From NCBI GenBank assembly GCA_015228895.1, contig JADGCR010000149.1, forward strand, positions 1 through 5,605: a DNA stretch of 5,605 nt. The letters are read 5' to 3'. Positions 4,595 to 5,605 of the stretch are shown one piece after another (position 1 is the stretch's first letter; each line of letters starts with the position of its first letter). The DNA is from Magnetococcales bacterium. Its GTDB lineage: Bacteria > Pseudomonadota > Magnetococcia > Magnetococcales > Magnetaquicoccaceae. Below the pieces are notes generated by a model. It was given only the letters and a program-made list of their open reading frames with translations, was not told the origin of the DNA and searched no databases. The position numbers were made by a program, and so were the translations under genes.

Positions 4595-5053
4595 TCAGCG
4601 ACCCGTGTGTCCAAATCCCCCGGTACCCCGTTCACTGGGCTCCAGACCGGAGGCCGGCTGCCACGCCGCCATTCCGATCCGGGCCACCACCATTTGCGCG
4701 ATTCGATCGCCACGCTGGATGGTGAACGGCTCCCCACCCAGATTGATCAGCAGAACGCCCACCTCCCCCCGGTAATCCGAGTCGATGGTGCCGGGGGCGT
4801 TCAGGACGGTGACCCCATGCTTGAACGCCAAACCGGAGCGGGGTCGGATCTGCGCCTCCCACCCGGTGGGGATCTCCAGGGTCAGGCCGGTTGGCAGCAA
4901 CGCCCTGCCCCCTGGCGCCAGGGTGACGGCCCCGGTGGTGGCGGCCATGAGATCCATGCCCGCCGAACCGGGGGTCATGTAGCGGGGCAGGGGGATTCCG
5001 GCGCCGTGAGGCAGCACATGGATGGGAATGAGCGGGTCTGGTTGAGTCGTCAT
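4595..5053 (-). CDS. dut: dUTP diphosphatase (trimeric dUTPase)
   Basis: Hydrolyses dUTP to dUMP and pyrophosphate, keeping uracil out of DNA and supplying dUMP for thymidylate synthesis. The 152-residue product matches E. coli Dut in length and has all five motifs of the homotrimeric family: (1) SAGMDL at 30-35, (2) PRSGLA at 71-76, (3) [11 protein letters not shown] at 88-98 with Asp91 as the water-activating acid and Tyr94 for deoxyribose selection, (4) RGDRIAQ at 114-120, and (5) [10 protein letters not shown] at 142-151 with Phe148 for stacking on the uracil. Motif 5 usually reads GFGSTG; His149 replaces the serine. ATG 5053 is 15 bases after the coaBC stop. No clear Shine-Dalgarno sequence precedes it, so translation probably depends on coupling with coaBC. 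The coaBC-dut order is the same as dfp-dut in E. coli. Confidence 0.96.
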   Translation of the reverse strand: MTTQPDPLIPIHVLPHGAGIPLPRYMTPGSAGMDLMAATTGAVTLAPGGRALLPTGLTLEIPTGWEAQIRPRSGLAFKHGVTVLNAPGTIDSDYRGEVGVLLINLGGEPFTIQRGDRIAQMVVARIGMAAWQPASGLEPSERGTGGFGHTGR

Positions 5054-5068
5054 GTTGATTATGGTTGT

Positions 5069-5605
5069 CTAAGTGTCAAGCAGCGCGGCGGCCACCTGGA
5101 TCAGACGGCTTGCCACCGCCTCCTTGGGCAGCAGGGGCCACACCTCTTCCCGTCCGTCGCGACCGATCAGGGTGACGGCGTTGGTATCCGCGCCGAAACC
5201 GCACTCCGGAGCGGCCACGTCGTTGACCACCAGCAGGTCGCACCGTTTGCGGGCCAGTTTTTCCCGCCCCTTGCGCACGGCGTCGCCGGTTTCCGCGGCG
5301 AAGCCGATCACCCCCCGCCTCCGGCCATGGACCAGAACCCCCGACCAGGCGGACAGGAGCGCCAGAATGTCGGGATTCCTGGTCAGCGAGAGGTGCATGT
5401 GTTCCTGGCCGTCCTGTTTCTTGAGCTTTTCCGCCGCCCGCGACGCGGGTCGGAAATCGGCCACCGCGGCGGTCATGATGGCCAGGTCGCACCCCCGTCC
5501 CCCCTTGGCGCCGATCCACAGGTCGATGGCGGCCGCGAACATCTCCTGGGCCGATACCACGGGCCACCCACGGGCGCCCAGGGGAGGGGGCATGGCCACC
5601 GGGCC
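5069..5605 (-). CDS. coaBC: CoaBC C-terminal part: phosphopantothenate-cysteine ligase domain (5' end beyond window)
   Basis: CoaBC is the bifunctional coenzyme A enzyme that joins 4'-phosphopantothenate to cysteine using CTP (CoaB domain) and then decarboxylates the product (N-terminal flavin CoaC domain). The last 178 residues are visible and belong to CoaB: GPVAMPPP at the right edge, AAVADFRP (family AAVADYRP), EKLKKQ (family KIKK, with the lysine used in acyl transfer), LTRNPDIL, IGFAAET, KLARKRCDLLVVNDV and a final TNAVTLI block, all typical of the family. The reading frame is open to the right edge, so no start is assigned; the GTG at 5599 is internal. The stop is TAG at 5071-5069. The enzyme consumes cysteine, so the sulfur cluster downstream may serve it, though co-location could be coincidence. 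Confidence 0.95.
   Translation of the reverse strand, partial: GPVAMPPPLGARGWPVVSAQEMFAAAIDLWIGAKGGRGCDLAIMTAAVADFRPASRAAEKLKKQDGQEHMHLSLTRNPDILALLSAWSGVLVHGRRRGVIGFAAETGDAVRKGREKLARKRCDLLVVNDVAAPECGFGADTNAVTLIGRDGREEVWPLLPKEAVASRLIQVAAALLDT

Noticed and set aside
1..5605. Mobile elements, CRISPR arrays, tRNA or rRNA genes
   Set aside because: No transposase, integrase, terminal repeats, regularly spaced repeats or cloverleaf-type structure was found; the window is tightly packed with chromosomal genes.

Overview
GC-rich bacterial chromosome segment in which every supported gene lies on the minus strand, so transcription runs from high to low coordinates. A type IVa pilin, a Tex-type accessory protein and a coaBC-dut pair point to a Gram-negative proteobacterium. 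I cannot fix the lineage further. I see no RNA genes, mobile elements or CRISPR.

Layout in transcriptional order. (a) 5605-4595: the 3' part of coaBC (coenzyme A synthesis; the gene enters from beyond the right edge) followed after 15 bases by dut (dUTPase), a pairing also found as dfp-dut in E. coli. (b) 4557-1533: a tight five-gene cluster of an Rrf2-family regulator, a ThiF/MoeB/HesA-type E1 enzyme, a cysteine synthase, a second and degenerate ThiF/MoeB-like protein, and a TusA-family sulfur-transfer protein. Junctions are TGATG (1-base overlap), 16 bases, GTGA (4-base overlap) and 14 bases, so these genes are almost certainly co-transcribed and partly coupled in translation. (c) 1532-1277: an intergenic region that reads as a sigma-54 promoter region for the pilin: two 20-bp-phased TGTCA repeats, an IHF-like site and a -24/-12 element. 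(d) 1276-836: pilA, followed by a 12-bp-stem hairpin terminator at 779-807. (e) 743-1: the 5' end of tex, running off the left edge.

The most interesting part is (b). The two E1-like proteins look complementary. The first has the ATP-pocket residues and catalytic cysteine but lacks the N-terminal RYxRQ arm, which in MoeB supplies an arginine to the partner subunit's ATP. The second keeps that arm and a zinc tetracysteine but has lost the NLxRQ motif, the catalytic lysine region and the catalytic cysteine. This division of labour resembles the eukaryotic heterodimeric E1s (APPBP1-UBA3, SAE1-UBA2). With a cysteine synthase between them, a TusA-like protein after them and a cysteine-free Rrf2 regulator in front, my inference is a sulfur-relay or cysteine-forming module with a split E1. 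No ubiquitin-like carrier (ThiS/MoaD/CysO type) or JAMM protease is encoded in the window.
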